Below, in pieces: positions 5,803-6,004 of a stretch of DNA of 6,004 nucleotides. Each line of letters begins with the position of its first letter. Positions within the stretch are counted from its first letter, which is position 1. The notes beneath the pieces are model-generated. The model had not been told where the DNA came from, did not search any database, and was given only the letters and a program-made list of their open reading frames with translations. The stretch is from assembly GCA_029564115.1 (NCBI GenBank), contig JAKQQP010000380.1:1-6004 (forward strand). The letters are read 5' to 3'. The DNA comes from Candidatus Rifleibacteriota bacterium (GTDB taxonomy: Bacteria; Riflebacteria; Ozemobacteria; Ozemobacterales; Ozemobacteraceae). The position numbers and the translations under genes are program-made.

Positions 5803-6004
5803 TCAGAAGTTCAGAGAGGCAATCTGGGCGGTAGACATCGCAGCGATCTGAACAGGTGTCAGCGCCGCGATCTGCGACGTGGTCAACGCGTCAAGCTGAC
5901 CGCCAACACCAGCTGAGAGAGACCTGATCTGGTTGGTGGTGAGCGAGGCGATCTGACTGGCAGTCAGAGCAGGAATCTTGGCCGGAGTGATGCTCTGAAT
6001 CTGG
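5803..6004 (-). CDS. C-terminal end of an octapeptide-repeat protein, cut by the window edge
   Basis: The minus strand is open from the right edge to a TGA at 5805-5803, giving the last 66 residues of a longer protein. The segment is seven octads and one partial octad of the form Q-I-x-x-L-T/S-x-x, for example QIASLTTN, QIAALTPV and QIAAMSTA, ending QIASLNF. One unit is stretched to 11 residues (QIRSLSAGVGG). There is no cysteine, Trp or Tyr, few charged residues, and many Ser/Thr. The periodicity and conserved Ile/Leu at fixed positions show that this is the real frame. The T/S-x-x-Q spacing would suit repeated helix N-caps, but a beta-solenoid is also possible. From general recall, similar QIxALT repeats occur in large surface or secreted bacterial proteins; that is not checked here. 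The protein's length, start and any export signal lie outside the window. Confidence 0.8.
   Translation of the reverse strand, partial: QIQSITPAKIPALTASQIASLTTNQIRSLSAGVGGQLDALTTSQIAALTPVQIAAMSTAQIASLNF
5806..6003 (-). repeat. Degenerate 24-bp tandem repeat encoding octapeptides
   Basis: Eight units, most of them 24 bp, typically begin CAGATC or CAGATT on the minus strand. Amino acids at positions 1, 2, 5 and 6 of each octad are more conserved than the bases, which differ mostly at third codon positions. This indicates selection on the protein rather than recent DNA duplication. One unit has three extra codons. The array continues to the window edge and probably beyond. Confidence 0.72.

Overview
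The window looks like chromosomal DNA of a Gram-negative-type (probably diderm) bacterium of medium GC content. Coding regions prefer C/G-ending codons, genes begin with good Shine-Dalgarno sites, and the intergenic stretches are AT-richer. There is no rRNA, tRNA, transposase, phage gene or CRISPR array. I cannot name the species from sequence alone.

Layout from left to right. Positions 1-11 hold the first three codons of a leftward gene that runs off the edge, recognisable by a strong ribosome binding site just upstream. Positions 12-300 are an AT-rich intergenic stretch with candidate leftward promoters and two copies of a 23-nt imperfect repeat. Positions 301-957 (minus) encode a small exported protein of unknown function. 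A 167-bp divergent control region follows (958-1124), with a good rightward promoter. Next comes a rightward two-gene unit. The first gene (1125-4199) is a large three-part fusion: an FkbM-type methyltransferase, seven TPR repeats and a C-terminal OGT/SPINDLY-type (GT41) glycosyltransferase. The second gene (4265-5737) is another FkbM-type methyltransferase with a roughly 250-residue C-terminal region of unknown function. A strong, nearly symmetric terminator (5752-5791) separates this unit from a converging gene at the right edge (5803-6004, minus). Only the last 66 residues of that gene are visible, and they are almost entirely octapeptide repeats of the form Q-I-x-x-L-T/S-x-x.

A reasonable reading is a glycan or protein-glycosylation cassette: one polypeptide that could transfer a sugar to Ser/Thr of a TPR-bound protein and also methylate a sugar, plus a second methyltransferase acting on the same or a related product. 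The neighbouring Ser/Thr-rich repeat protein is a possible acceptor. That link rests on position and composition only.
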